Positions 16,833 to 25,926 of a DNA stretch of 64,000 nt are shown here, piece after piece. The first letter of the stretch is position 1; every line of letters starts with the position of its first letter. The position numbers and the translations under genes were made by a program. Origin of the DNA: Bacillota bacterium (GTDB lineage Bacteria > Bacillota > Clostridia > Acetivibrionales > DTU013); contig JAEZCO010000009.1 of assembly GCA_023433505.1 (NCBI GenBank), positions 1 through 64,000 of the forward strand, written 5' to 3'. The notes under the pieces are model-generated. The model did no database searches and was not told the DNA's origin. It was given only the letters and a program-made list of their open reading frames with translations.

Positions 16833-17143
16833 AGCAGGCTGCATGGCGGCTACAATACCATGCTAGGGTGCAGCAATTAAGAGAGCTTCCAACATCATCC
16901 GAATTCAATGAAGCTACCTTCAATTTTGATGAAAAAGTAGTTTCGGACATATTTGTCCAAGAGCTTATAAAAACAATCAAGAATGTAAAATGCAGATACA
17001 TTATTGAGAAAATCGCTACTGAAGGAATGACTGAAAAAGATTTAGCTATTCAACTTGGTATTAGTAAACAGGGGGTAAACAAATGGAAAAGGAAGGCCAT
17101 GGATATAATAAAATACAATTGGATTCATTCCAATGTACATTGA
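16784..17143 (+). CDS. Sigma-factor-like protein with region-4 HTH
   Basis: The product is 119 residues from a GTG. The C-terminal half is a sigma-70 region-4-type helix-turn-helix (MTEKDLAIQLGISKQGVNKW); the N-terminal half is helical and does not contain a full region 2. The next gene, overlapping by 61 bases in another frame, supplies a short HTH_16/region-2-like piece. This resembles the divided sigma factor SigO/RsoA of Bacillus subtilis and, more distantly, the TcdR/UviA group that controls clostridial toxin genes. Its targets may be the downstream lipoprotein, holin and RHS genes; that is inference. Confidence 0.6.
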   Translation: MFANNELLFEQCRKLLKQAAWRLQYHARVQQLRELPTSSEFNEATFNFDEKVVSDIFVQELIKTIKNVKCRYIIEKIATEGMTEKDLAIQLGISKQGVNKWKRKAMDIIKYNWIHSNVH

Positions 17144-17310
17144 TAAAAGCGCAAAATGGGGATAAAGAAGCAATGATGAAGATAATAAATTTAATGGAGC
17201 CTGACATTAAGCTTCTATCAAAATATATAAAGCTGCCAAAGGACGATGCTATACAGACACTTAAAGCTGAGCTAATTGATATTGTTAAAAACAAAATAGG
17301 CAGCAGGTAG
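17083..17310 (+). CDS. Small HTH_16-type protein, candidate sigma co-factor
   Basis: The product is 75 residues. The core LIKAQNGDKEAMMKIINLME followed by LPKDDAIQTLKAELIDIVKN resembles the helix-turn-helix_16 domain of conjugative transposons and the start of sigma region 2. It overlaps the preceding sigma-like gene, so the two products are probably made together and act as a pair, as RsoA does with SigO. It could alternatively be a Tn916-type regulator left from an element. Confidence 0.55.
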   Translation: MEKEGHGYNKIQLDSFQCTLIKAQNGDKEAMMKIINLMEPDIKLLSKYIKLPKDDAIQTLKAELIDIVKNKIGSR

Positions 17311-17390
17311 TAATTACATACTTTTGATTAAAATATTAAGCTATAAAAATTAACACCTTTACTTCTATTAACTAATAACATTAGGTCTGG

Positions 17391-17494
17391 CAAATAAGAT
17401 GCTTTTCTACTTTAGATCTCTCCTGGCGGACGGACGAGAAGTATTGGGGCATAAGGGCAGATGAGTATCAATGGTGGACAAGCATCTTATTTTG
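17391..17494 (+). ncRNA. 104-nt inverted-repeat-bounded element, possible structured RNA
   Basis: CAAATAAGATGCTT (17391-17404) pairs with AAGCATCTTATTTTG (17480-17494); 11 base pairs are uninterrupted. The enclosed sequence is GC-richer than its surroundings and contains TCTC...GAGA and GGGGCATAAGGG segments. No coding frame is evident. It lies between the sigma-like pair and the lipoprotein. It may be a regulatory leader, an sRNA or a small non-autonomous repeat. Confidence 0.4.
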
Positions 17495-17514
17495 TAATAT
17501 AATTTTGGTTAATA

Positions 17515-17545
17515 CTGTAAGCCGATGAGGACTAAAAGCTTACAG
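17515..17545 (+). promoter_or_regulatory. 8-bp hairpin in the lipoprotein leader
   Basis: CTGTAAGC and GCTTACAG pair around a 15-base loop containing GATGAGGAC. It lies 37 bases upstream of the lipoprotein start. The role is unknown. Confidence 0.4.
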
Positions 17546-17581
17546 CTGCTACCCTAAAAACTTATAAAGTGGAGGTAGAAA

Positions 17582-18196
17582 ATGATTAAAGGTAAATTGT
17601 CAAGGATCATATTTTGTCTGACATTAGGCTTATTTATTTTTGTTACTAGTTGCAGCGCAATAGAAAAACCAAAAGTTGAAACTAAAGACGAACAGGATGA
17701 TTATAATAAAAAAGACATTGTAACGGCTGACCGCAGCACAACAAAAAAACCAATATCTGGAACCGAAGATAAACGGGTTGATGATAGCAATAAGGACATT
17801 ATAATGGCTGAAATAAAGCAGCATACAGAAGAATCTAGTATCGTTAAGGCTACAGCTGAAGATGCTCAAAAAATGCTAGGATATGCATTGTTGATTCCGA
17901 AATATTTGCCTGAACGCTTTATAAGCTATGGTGTTTACATGAATGAAGAAATTGTAAAGCAAATATGGGCTGATACGGAAAAACTTGAAATATTATATGT
18001 AACCCAAACGAAAAGTTCCGGCAAAGATTTGGAAAAAGAAATAATCTTTACCGATATAATGCCGGAAGGGCATTGGTCCAAATATAGGACTTTTTACGAA
18101 TATACCAAAAATGGCAGGTATGTACAGGGGTTTATGTTCGTACAAGAAGATAATCGTACTGAATACGATAAGATACTAAAGTCTCTAAAACAGTAA
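17582..18196 (+). CDS. Lipoprotein with DUF4367-like C terminus
   Basis: The product is 204 residues. The signal peptide ends in a lipobox-like TSCSA with Cys at about residue 24, followed by a charged linker (to about residue 85). The C-terminal domain (YALLIPKYLPERF, later IIFTDIMPEGHW) resembles DUF4367, often found in secreted or anti-sigma-associated proteins. TGGAGG precedes the ATG. It stands between the sigma-like pair and the holin. It could be an envelope sensor for the sigma pair, but there is no membrane-spanning anti-sigma layout. Confidence 0.6.
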   Translation: MIKGKLSRIIFCLTLGLFIFVTSCSAIEKPKVETKDEQDDYNKKDIVTADRSTTKKPISGTEDKRVDDSNKDIIMAEIKQHTEESSIVKATAEDAQKMLGYALLIPKYLPERFISYGVYMNEEIVKQIWADTEKLEILYVTQTKSSGKDLEKEIIFTDIMPEGHWSKYRTFYEYTKNGRYVQGFMFVQEDNRTEYDKILKSLKQ

Positions 18197-18269
18197 AAAG
18201 TTTATCAATACCAATTCATCTTTTTTCATATCGGTATATTTTTCCGTTGAGAGGCTTAAATATGTGGAA

Positions 18270-18680
18270 TTAGCAATTTCCTTTATCCTCTTTGACCAAT
18301 TGTTTTAAAATACTTCTTAATTTTTCAGGTATGGGTAAGCCTATTTTACCTATATTCTCCAAAAAACTAATGCCTTCATTTGACATATAAAAAAATATAA
18401 CAGCGGTACGAATTGCACTACCATTTCGAATTAAATAAATATCGATTATATTACTGATACCTACAAGGATAAAAATCAGCACCTTCTTAAATATTCCACG
18501 AAAGCCTATCTCACTTGATAGTTGTCTATCTATTACTGCTACCATTACACCTGAAATATAGTCGATAATGATAAATGCCAAAAGAGAATACATAAAACCA
18601 TCGAATCCTCCGACAAACCAGCCGATAAACCCTCCTACTGCTGCGATTCCGAGTTGCAAGGTATTTATTACATTCATCAT
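18270..18680 (-). CDS. Phage-type holin, TcdE/UtxA-like (Phage_holin_4)
   Basis: About 136 residues with an N-terminal helix containing VGGFIGWFVGGFDGFMYSLL, then IIDYISGVMVAVID and two further hydrophobic segments, ending in a charged tail (LKQLVKEDKGNC). IDYxSG is a recognisable signature of the holin family that includes TcdE, the export holin of Clostridioides difficile toxins. Several in-frame ATGs are present; the one at 18680 has the best distance from GGAG, and multiple starts are common in holins. It is divergent from the giant RHS gene, whose product lacks a Sec signal, so a role in its release is plausible. Confidence 0.75.
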   Translation of the reverse strand: MMNVINTLQLGIAAVGGFIGWFVGGFDGFMYSLLAFIIIDYISGVMVAVIDRQLSSEIGFRGIFKKVLIFILVGISNIIDIYLIRNGSAIRTAVIFFYMSNEGISFLENIGKIGLPIPEKLRSILKQLVKEDKGNC

Positions 18681-18689
18681 TTCACGCAT

Positions 18690-19038
18690 TCTCCATTCTA
18701 ATAATAAACCTTATTTTTACATAAATAATTCATCCTATAGTAAAAGTAATTAAAACCTGAGTGTTAACAACCAGAATTTCATATTTTTATATAAAGGGTT
18801 ATCTATTTTGGATCTATATTTCCAGAATCTATAAAATTCATTAAATATGGTTGAAAATCTATCAACAAAACTTACTTTAAAAATAGAAGCACCTATCTAG
18901 CACAAAATTTGTTTTAAAGGAGATGATGACAATGTCTGCAAGTGATGAATTTATATAAGCATTTGTTGGTTTACCCTAAGGGTTAAATATTGAATCGAAT
19001 CAATTATTTTTTAACAAAGAAAGAGAGGTCTTAAATTT
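18690..19038. other. AT-rich divergent intergenic region between holin and RHS genes
   Basis: No gene is seen. There is a strong Shine-Dalgarno AAAGGAGATGATGAC at about 18917 followed by an ATG with only eight codons before a stop (MSASDEFI). This is either a leader peptide or the relic of a deleted gene. The regulatory sites for both flanking genes should lie here, but I could not identify a confident promoter. Confidence 0.5.
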
Positions 19039-22000
19039 ATGGATACTATGGTTCTCACGGTTCAACAATGGCTCAATAGTACTTATGGTTCAAATCCCGG
19101 CTATACAGGTCTTTTCCCAAATGGTATTGTTGAGGACGGTATAACAGGTGCACAAGTGGAAAAAGCGTTAGTTACCGCTTTGCAAATCGAACTGGGAATT
19201 TCCTCTCCGACAGGAACTTTCGGTCCGGCTACCACAGCTGCGTTCACAGCTATGAAAATCCGGCCATCAGGCGGTAATCTGACTACTCCGACGAATAAGG
19301 AATATATTCTGCAAGGTGGGTTTTGGTGTAAAGGATATAATCCCGGAGGATGGACGGGCATATTTTATAACGGAACAAAAGCTGCAGTACAACAATTCCA
19401 GGCAGATGCCGGGTTAAGCAATTGTGATGGAGTAGTAACAGTAATGATTATGAAGGCGTTACTTAACACGGACCCCTTTGCTTTGACTGCCGGTGGTGAT
19501 TCCGACATCCGGTTAATACAGCAAGATCTAAATAATCGGTATAACGCTTATACCGAACTCATGCCAACAAATGGATTATATTGTGCCCAAACAAATAAAG
19601 CTTTAATATATGCGCTTCAAGCAGAGGAAGGACTTAGCACCAGTGTTGCAAATGGCAGCTTTGGACCTACTACCACAACAAGATGCCCAACCCTTAGCCC
19701 AGGTGATACCAGAAGAAATTATGTCATCCTCCTCCAATATGCGCTGTACTGCAACGGCTATCCGTCAGGAGGTTTTGATGGGGTATATGACAGTGGGGTA
19801 ACATCTGCCGTAAGCAGTTTTCAATCCTTCATGTGCCTTCCTGTAACGGGTATTGCCAATATGCCGACGATAAAAGCAACAATGGCAAGCTGCGGTGATG
19901 CAAACCGGTCTGCTGGCGCATGTGATTGTGCGACCATTCTTACCGTTGAAAAAGCCACTGCTTTAAAAAACAATGGGTATCAGGTAGTAGGAAGATATCT
20001 TACAGGAACTGTAGGCGGTTCAGTCAGCAAAGCGCTTACTGAAGCTGAAATCCAGATTATTTTTAATGCGGGACTGAGATTTTTCCCAATTTATCAGACC
20101 CGAGGGACAAGCGTCTCTTATTTTACTCCTCATCAAGGGGCTTATGATGCCTATGCAGCGATTACAGCAGCAGAAAATCTGGGAATTCCCTCTGGTGCAG
20201 TTATATATTTTGCGGTTGATTTTGATGCAATGGACTACCAGGTTACCAGTAATGTGTTGCCTTACTTTCAAGCTATTAAAGCATATTTTAAAGACTATTC
20301 ATCACAAAAATATCAGATTGGCGTTTATGGAGCGAGGAACACTTGCTCGCGTGTTTGCAATTCGGGCTATGCAGTCAGTAGTTTTGCTGGTGATATGTCC
20401 ACTGGGTACAGTGGAAATATTGGATTTACAATGCCTGCAAATTGGGCATTTGACCAATTTACCACTGTTACAATCGGCAATGGCAGCGGACAAATTGAAA
20501 TTGACAAAGATGGCTATTCAGGACGTTATGCTGGGGTTGATCATGTTATAAAAAGTGCTAATACCCCGACACAATATAAAAATCCTCCTGTGCAGCCTTC
20601 GAATGTAATTTGTTCGGATCCTGTCGATACAAGCCTTGGTGCACATATTATACAAACAATAGCTTTAAAAGTAAAAGGCGCGCAGGAGCTTTCTTTTGAT
20701 CTCAGTTACAGCTCCGCAAAACTGTCTCTAGGAACTATGGGTAAAGGCTGGAGCCACAACTATGAAATCGGAGTAGTAAAGGTTTATAATTCTCGCTATG
20801 TATATTGGACACCATCCGACTACTCGGAATTTATACAAAATGTCAATGGAACTTACACATGCAGCGATCTTGGTAAGCAGAACGATGTACTTACAGTGAA
20901 TGCAGATAGTAGCTATTACCTTAATCGAAACAATGATGTGAAATACTCATTTGATTCAACCGGGCAGCTTACAAATATTAAAAACCGAGTGGGTATGAAT
21001 ATTAACGTTTCAAAGGATGTCTCCGGAAAGCTCATTATCACAGAACCTATATCGGGGCAGACATTGACGGTAAGCTATAACTCAGCTGGATTTGTTCGTA
21101 GTGTTTCAGACCAGACAGGGAGGACTGCGGTTTTTAACTATGATTCAAATGCATGCCTGGCCACCATTACAGATGCAAACGGAAAGATAACGACCTATAC
21201 TTATGACAATGTCGGCCGTGTACTTACAGGTACGGACAGCGATGGTATATGCTGCTTCACTGATACTTATGACGATTTCGGCCAAATTGCTTCTCAAGAC
21301 GATGCTGTTGACGGCAACATGTTGACATTTTTCAGTTATGATAATACATCCATCAGTGGGAAAATCATTGTAACCATTACGAACCGCAACGGAAATAAAC
21401 GCAATAATGTATTTAATAGTTCAACAAGACAGCTTATTGCCACCACTGATGAAAACGGCAACACAAAAACCTATACATATGACTCCGGCGGAAATATAGA
21501 GAAAGAAACTGATGCATTTGGGAATACGGCTATCACAACCTATGATTCGCAAAATCACCCGGTAACACAAATCGACCGTGTAGGCGCCAGCACAGTCAAA
21601 ACATATGATGGACATGGAAATCTGTTAAGCGTAGTTAATCCAGACGGCGGGACAACAACCTATACATATGACTTAAGTAACCGTGTCATCACCATGACTG
21701 ACTCTCGTAGTAAGGTAACAACCTATACTTATGACGCAAATGGACTTTTAATAGAAAAAAGCATTGGTAGTGAACAGTTTGTCTATACCTATCAGAATGG
21801 TCTTATCAGAACGGTAACTGATCCGAATGGCGGTATTTCAATACATTCATATGACGTGGCTGGTAGGCTTATCTCATTTGAAGATGCTAACGGATATGAA
21901 ACCACCTATACCTATGACGCTAACGGCAACCAGTTGTCAAAGACCGATCCGCTAGGCAATACGACTTTCTATATCTACGACAGCCGTGGTAAAGTATTGA

Positions 22001-25000
22001 CACAAACCGATGCCAATGGAAATACAACCACATACCAGTATAACGGAAATGGGAAAATGATTTCCATGACAGACCCCAAGGGGAATGCTACAACTTATAC
22101 CTATGATGGAGAAGACCGACTTACCCAGGTCGAAGATGCACAGGGAAACACAACTCGAACTGCGTATGATCCGGCAGGAAATATTTTAAACCAGACGGAT
22201 GCGCAGGGTAACTCCACTGCCTTTACTTATGATGAAGTTGGAAATGTCCTTACTGCAACGAAACCGAATGGTGGTGTAACAACATATACTTACTATGCAA
22301 ATGGAAAACTGAATACGGAAACCGATGCTGTCAGTAATACTAAAACTTATAGTTATGATGACGGGTGGAGATTAAGCAAAATAACAAACGCATTGGGCAA
22401 GGACACAACATATGTCTATAATAACGGCGGAGACTTGCTTAGCGTTACAGATCCGCTTGGTAATATTACAACGTACACTTATGATACATATGGCAACATG
22501 CTCACAATGATCGATCCAAACGGCAAAATCACGACCTATACCTATGATGCAAATCACAATAGGATAGGCCTGAATGATGCCATGGGCAATGTAACTACCT
22601 ATGCTTATGACGGTATGAACAGATTGATTGAAACGACTGATGCGAATAGTCATACATCCTCCATCGCTTATGATGCTTCAGGCAAAGTAATAGGCCGTAT
22701 AGATGCTCTTGGCAATACTACGTCCATATCTTATGATCCTAACGGCAATATTATCGAAATGACAGATGCACTTGGCAATATTACAAGCCGGATGACATAT
22801 GATGCCACAAATCTGCCTCTGGATATTCAGGATGCATTAGGGAACACAACAAGCAATACATATGACACTTTAGGCAGACTCATACAGACCGATGATCCGC
22901 TAAACAATGCAACAATGTATGAGTATGACGGTTCCAGCCGGCTGGTTTCCGCGCTTGATGCCTTAAATGGCAATAGTTCCGTCACTTATGATGTGGATGG
23001 AAACAAAACTTCGGTTCAAAATCCTCTGGGCGGTCTCATCAACTACACCTATGATTATTCCGGTAGGCTTGCTTCCGAAACAACGGTTTCCGGTGGAACC
23101 ATCACCTATGGATATAATGCCTTGGATCTTCTATCCGAGACTACCAATGCACGTGGACAAAACAGGAATTTCACTTTTGACGACGCTGGCAGAATAATTA
23201 GTTTTACAGATACAGAAGGCACAACATCTTATACCTATGATGCGAATGGAAATATCTTAACTGTCACAGATCCGAAAGGGATTATTACCCATGAATTCGA
23301 TGCATTGAATCGTGTAATAAAAGCTACCGGTATAAATGGAAATGTGTTACAATACTCTTATGATCCGGTTGGAAATCTTTCTTCGATTACCTATCCGGAC
23401 GGAAAAACTGTCAGCTATTCCTATGATGCTGCCAACAGATTGGCGACGGTAACCGATTGGGCGAGCAGGGTTACGAACTACGCCTATGATGCTGCCGGAA
23501 ACCTTATTGAAATTGAAAGGCCAGACGAAAGCATACTTACACAAACCTATGATACTGCAAACAGACTTACGTCTGTCGCAGACAATGATGCAAACGGAAA
23601 CGCTATCGTCAGCTATAGCTATACTTATGATGAAGATAGCCGTATGACAACAGAAAGTTCTTTCATTGGTTCGGTAACTGCTTCGATGGTTTATGACAAT
23701 TTGAGCAGGCTAATAGATAAAACTGACAAAGATGACAAGGGGAGCATTGTGGCCAACTATGCTTATATCTATGACGCTAATGGGAATATAACGTCGGGAG
23801 TCTCTCAACAGCAAAGTACCACTATGACCTATGATATCAATGACAAGCTAAGTACATGTAACGGGCAAGATGCCTCCTTTGATCTTGAAGGTAATATGAC
23901 GGAATGTGTGTTCGGAGGCAATACAGTAAACTTCACTTATGATTCCGGCAACAGGCTCGTTCAAGCTGGTAATACTATATACACCTATGATGCCGAAGAC
24001 AAACGAAACTCGTCGGCAACAAACGGGCAAGTGACAAATTATGTCTATGGCAATATTGCGGGGCATTTGAGTCATTTGCTTGTCCGTACAGACCCAAATG
24101 GAAATAATACGTATTATATTTATGGTATTGGACTTATTGCTCACCAGGATGTCAGCGGCTATAGTACTTACCATTACGATCTTCGAGGGAGTACAGTGGC
24201 TTTGACAGACAGTCAGGGTACTGTAACAGACCGGTATACCTACGGCGCGTATGGCGAGATTTTGATACATTCAGGTACAAGTGATACAGCATTCCTCTAT
24301 AACGGTCGAGACGGAGTTTTGACAGAAGCTAATGGCTTGTATTATATGCGTGCTCGGTATTATGCTCCTGAACTCAAGCGATTTATTAACGCTGATACCA
24401 AAAAAGGGGCGATCAATAACAGCAAGACATTAAATGTATATGCATTTGTTCTCGGGAATCCGATATCTATGGTTGATCCTTCAGGTATGAGTTCTGAGCC
24501 AGGCTATTACACTGGTAATAGCAAATCAAGCGTCCCAGGTGATTATAACGGCAACGGGATACCGGATCAATATGAGTCAAATGCACAATGGATGGGAAGT
24601 AGTAGAGTCAGTGTAAATGCATTATTCCCTGACCAGCCTTATGGTAGAATAACAGATGCAATTACAGGAGGATATTCTGGTTATGATGTTTGGTACAAAA
24701 CTCAAAAATATGCTGTGTTGTCAGGGGCTGAGAAAAAAGCTACTTTAGCGAATGGAAAACCAAGTAATTATTGGGCAAAAAATAACCCCGCTTTTCAACC
24801 GGAGTGGGCGTTGAAAAACTCAGTAACAAAAACAGGTGCCCATCTTAAAGCCGCATTTTCAAAGGGAAATGTTGTAGTAGCTGTAGTAGGAGTTGGGTTA
24901 AATGTCGGAGCAGACTATCAAAGCTTTAAACAGCAAGGGCTTAGTGGAAATGACTTAACAGCGGCAGTCACCAGTGATATTATTGTCGAAGGTGGAGGGG

Positions 25001-25176
25001 CTGTAGTAAGTATGGCTGCTGGTGCAATAGCAGGATCATTCTTCTGTCCTGTAGTGGGGACTATTATTGGTGCTGGTGTTGGTTTCCTAGGAGGCCTTAT
25101 TTGGGATAAAATAATGGATGATACAAATGCGAAAGAAAATCTCACAAATACGCTAAGACAGGAAGTCTTCAGATAA
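19039..25176 (+). CDS. Giant RHS/YD-repeat protein with peptidoglycan-binding and DUF1906 domains; polymorphic toxin candidate
   Basis: The product is 2045 residues with no signal peptide (MDTMVLTVQQWLNSTYG). Residues about 1-285 hold several peptidoglycan-binding-like repeats (GTFGPATTAAF, NGTKAAVQQFQADAG, FDGVYDSGVTSAVSSFQ). About 290-510 is a DUF1906/Rv2525c-like glycoside-hydrolase-type domain (CDCATILTVEKA, VIYFAVDFDAMD, IGVYGA). About 530-590 is a DUF6531-like RHS entry region. About 650-1750 holds dozens of YD repeats (TYTYDANG). The RHS core signature RYYAPELKRFINADT ends at MVDPSGM near 1817. The last 230 residues are unique: a GDYNGNGIPDQYE acidic loop, then two Gly/Ala/Val-rich hydrophobic stretches (about 1950-2030), possibly pore-forming. 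The adjacent holin and cell-wall domains suggest release through the wall. Confidence 0.85.
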   Translation: MDTMVLTVQQWLNSTYGSNPGYTGLFPNGIVEDGITGAQVEKALVTALQIELGISSPTGTFGPATTAAFTAMKIRPSGGNLTTPTNKEYILQGGFWCKGYNPGGWTGIFYNGTKAAVQQFQADAGLSNCDGVVTVMIMKALLNTDPFALTAGGDSDIRLIQQDLNNRYNAYTELMPTNGLYCAQTNKALIYALQAEEGLSTSVANGSFGPTTTTRCPTLSPGDTRRNYVILLQYALYCNGYPSGGFDGVYDSGVTSAVSSFQSFMCLPVTGIANMPTIKATMASCGDANRSAGACDCATILTVEKATALKNNGYQVVGRYLTGTVGGSVSKALTEAEIQIIFNAGLRFFPIYQTRGTSVSYFTPHQGAYDAYAAITAAENLGIPSGAVIYFAVDFDAMDYQVTSNVLPYFQAIKAYFKDYSSQKYQIGVYGARNTCSRVCNSGYAVSSFAGDMSTGYSGNIGFTMPANWAFDQFTTVTIGNGSGQIEIDKDGYSGRYAGVDHVIKSANTPTQYKNPPVQPSNVICSDPVDTSLGAHIIQTIALKVKGAQELSFDLSYSSAKLSLGTMGKGWSHNYEIGVVKVYNSRYVYWTPSDYSEFIQNVNGTYTCSDLGKQNDVLTVNADSSYYLNRNNDVKYSFDSTGQLTNIKNRVGMNINVSKDVSGKLIITEPISGQTLTVSYNSAGFVRSVSDQTGRTAVFNYDSNACLATITDANGKITTYTYDNVGRVLTGTDSDGICCFTDTYDDFGQIASQDDAVDGNMLTFFSYDNTSISGKIIVTITNRNGNKRNNVFNSSTRQLIATTDENGNTKTYTYDSGGNIEKETDAFGNTAITTYDSQNHPVTQIDRVGASTVKTYDGHGNLLSVVNPDGGTTTYTYDLSNRVITMTDSRSKVTTYTYDANGLLIEKSIGSEQFVYTYQNGLIRTVTDPNGGISIHSYDVAGRLISFEDANGYETTYTYDANGNQLSKTDPLGNTTFYIYDSRGKVLTQTDANGNTTTYQYNGNGKMISMTDPKGNATTYTYDGEDRLTQVEDAQGNTTRTAYDPAGNILNQTDAQGNSTAFTYDEVGNVLTATKPNGGVTTYTYYANGKLNTETDAVSNTKTYSYDDGWRLSKITNALGKDTTYVYNNGGDLLSVTDPLGNITTYTYDTYGNMLTMIDPNGKITTYTYDANHNRIGLNDAMGNVTTYAYDGMNRLIETTDANSHTSSIAYDASGKVIGRIDALGNTTSISYDPNGNIIEMTDALGNITSRMTYDATNLPLDIQDALGNTTSNTYDTLGRLIQTDDPLNNATMYEYDGSSRLVSALDALNGNSSVTYDVDGNKTSVQNPLGGLINYTYDYSGRLASETTVSGGTITYGYNALDLLSETTNARGQNRNFTFDDAGRIISFTDTEGTTSYTYDANGNILTVTDPKGIITHEFDALNRVIKATGINGNVLQYSYDPVGNLSSITYPDGKTVSYSYDAANRLATVTDWASRVTNYAYDAAGNLIEIERPDESILTQTYDTANRLTSVADNDANGNAIVSYSYTYDEDSRMTTESSFIGSVTASMVYDNLSRLIDKTDKDDKGSIVANYAYIYDANGNITSGVSQQQSTTMTYDINDKLSTCNGQDASFDLEGNMTECVFGGNTVNFTYDSGNRLVQAGNTIYTYDAEDKRNSSATNGQVTNYVYGNIAGHLSHLLVRTDPNGNNTYYIYGIGLIAHQDVSGYSTYHYDLRGSTVALTDSQGTVTDRYTYGAYGEILIHSGTSDTAFLYNGRDGVLTEANGLYYMRARYYAPELKRFINADTKKGAINNSKTLNVYAFVLGNPISMVDPSGMSSEPGYYTGNSKSSVPGDYNGNGIPDQYESNAQWMGSSRVSVNALFPDQPYGRITDAITGGYSGYDVWYKTQKYAVLSGAEKKATLANGKPSNYWAKNNPAFQPEWALKNSVTKTGAHLKAAFSKGNVVVAVVGVGLNVGADYQSFKQQGLSGNDLTAAVTSDIIVEGGGAVVSMAAGAIAGSFFCPVVGTIIGAGVGFLGGLIWDKIMDDTNAKENLTNTLRQEVFR

Positions 25177-25185
25177 TTTAATCAA

Positions 25186-25240
25186 GATACTACTGCAATA
25201 ACATAAACACAATCAAAAAAATAGTTATTGCAGTAGTATC
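25186..25240. terminator. Perfect 17-bp inverted repeat between RHS and membrane-protein genes
   Basis: GATACTACTGCAATAAC (25186-25202) and its exact complement (25224-25240) flank a 21-base AT-rich loop. There is no T run, so it may reduce rather than stop transcription into the downstream gene, or protect the 3' end of the RHS message. Confidence 0.6.
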
Positions 25241-25269
25241 AACTACCTAAACAAAAAAAGGGGGAGACT

Positions 25270-25926
25270 ATGAAAGAACATTTTAATTACAATAGGGAAT
25301 TTCTAATAAACTATTTTGGTATTAAGCACCCATCAGACGTGAGAATCCTAAGCATATGTTGTATCATTACAATAAATTTCTTAGGTATTGGTCCATTGGC
25401 TGCAGCCTTAACTAACATTAATAGAGGTTTATTTAATAGCCAATATGGTTATTTGCTTTACCCTATTTTCGCTATTAGTGTTTGGGGGATAATTGTTGCA
25501 ATATTTCCATATAAATTAAAGCTTCAGTTTTTTCTTTTTGTTGGAGCTGCATCACTTGTGATAACGGTTCATCTTGTAATTTCTTATATTATAATAGTTT
25601 GCGCAGCTTACGGATTACCGCCAGTCATATTTGCCGCTATAGGAATTCTTGCGCCCTTATGTGCTATAGTCATACGTACTGCATATCGAGTTAAGCTTTT
25701 TAGGGAAAAGATATATCCCAAAAGGGGAAAGCCGTTATATGGAATTATTTCAGCTTTCAGCTTGTTCGGCTTAGCTTTTGGGAAAATCTTGTTTCCCAAT
25801 ATAAATAAAAAAGCAGAGGACTTGTTGTTTGCATTTTTGCTTTTACTATTGGCATGTATATTTGGGACCTTGATAGAGTTAATTTACAGGTACTTTCTTA
25901 GTTTAAAATATAAGAAAATGTTGTAG
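25270..25926 (+). CDS. Polytopic membrane protein, candidate immunity protein
   Basis: The product is 218 residues with about six hydrophobic segments (for example LSICCIITINFLGIGPLAAAL, VISYIIIVCAAYGLPP, LLFAFLLLLLACIFGTLI) and basic loops. GGGGGAG precedes the ATG. I do not recognise a family. It directly follows the RHS gene, is markedly AT-rich like other island genes, and the RHS C terminus looks membrane-active. A membrane immunity protein protecting the producer is the natural reading, but this is inference from position. Confidence 0.6.
   Translation: MKEHFNYNREFLINYFGIKHPSDVRILSICCIITINFLGIGPLAAALTNINRGLFNSQYGYLLYPIFAISVWGIIVAIFPYKLKLQFFLFVGAASLVITVHLVISYIIIVCAAYGLPPVIFAAIGILAPLCAIVIRTAYRVKLFREKIYPKRGKPLYGIISAFSLFGLAFGKILFPNINKKAEDLLFAFLLLLLACIFGTLIELIYRYFLSLKYKKML

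Noticed and set aside
17515..17545. Hammerhead ribozyme (GATGAG near paired arms)
   Set aside because: The CUGAUGA core, GAAA and cleavage triplet are not in the required order; it is a simple hairpin.
14884..18689. Complete prophage
   Set aside because: Repressor, late-type regulator and holin are present, but there are no integrase, portal, terminase, capsid or tail genes; at most a remnant or domesticated module.
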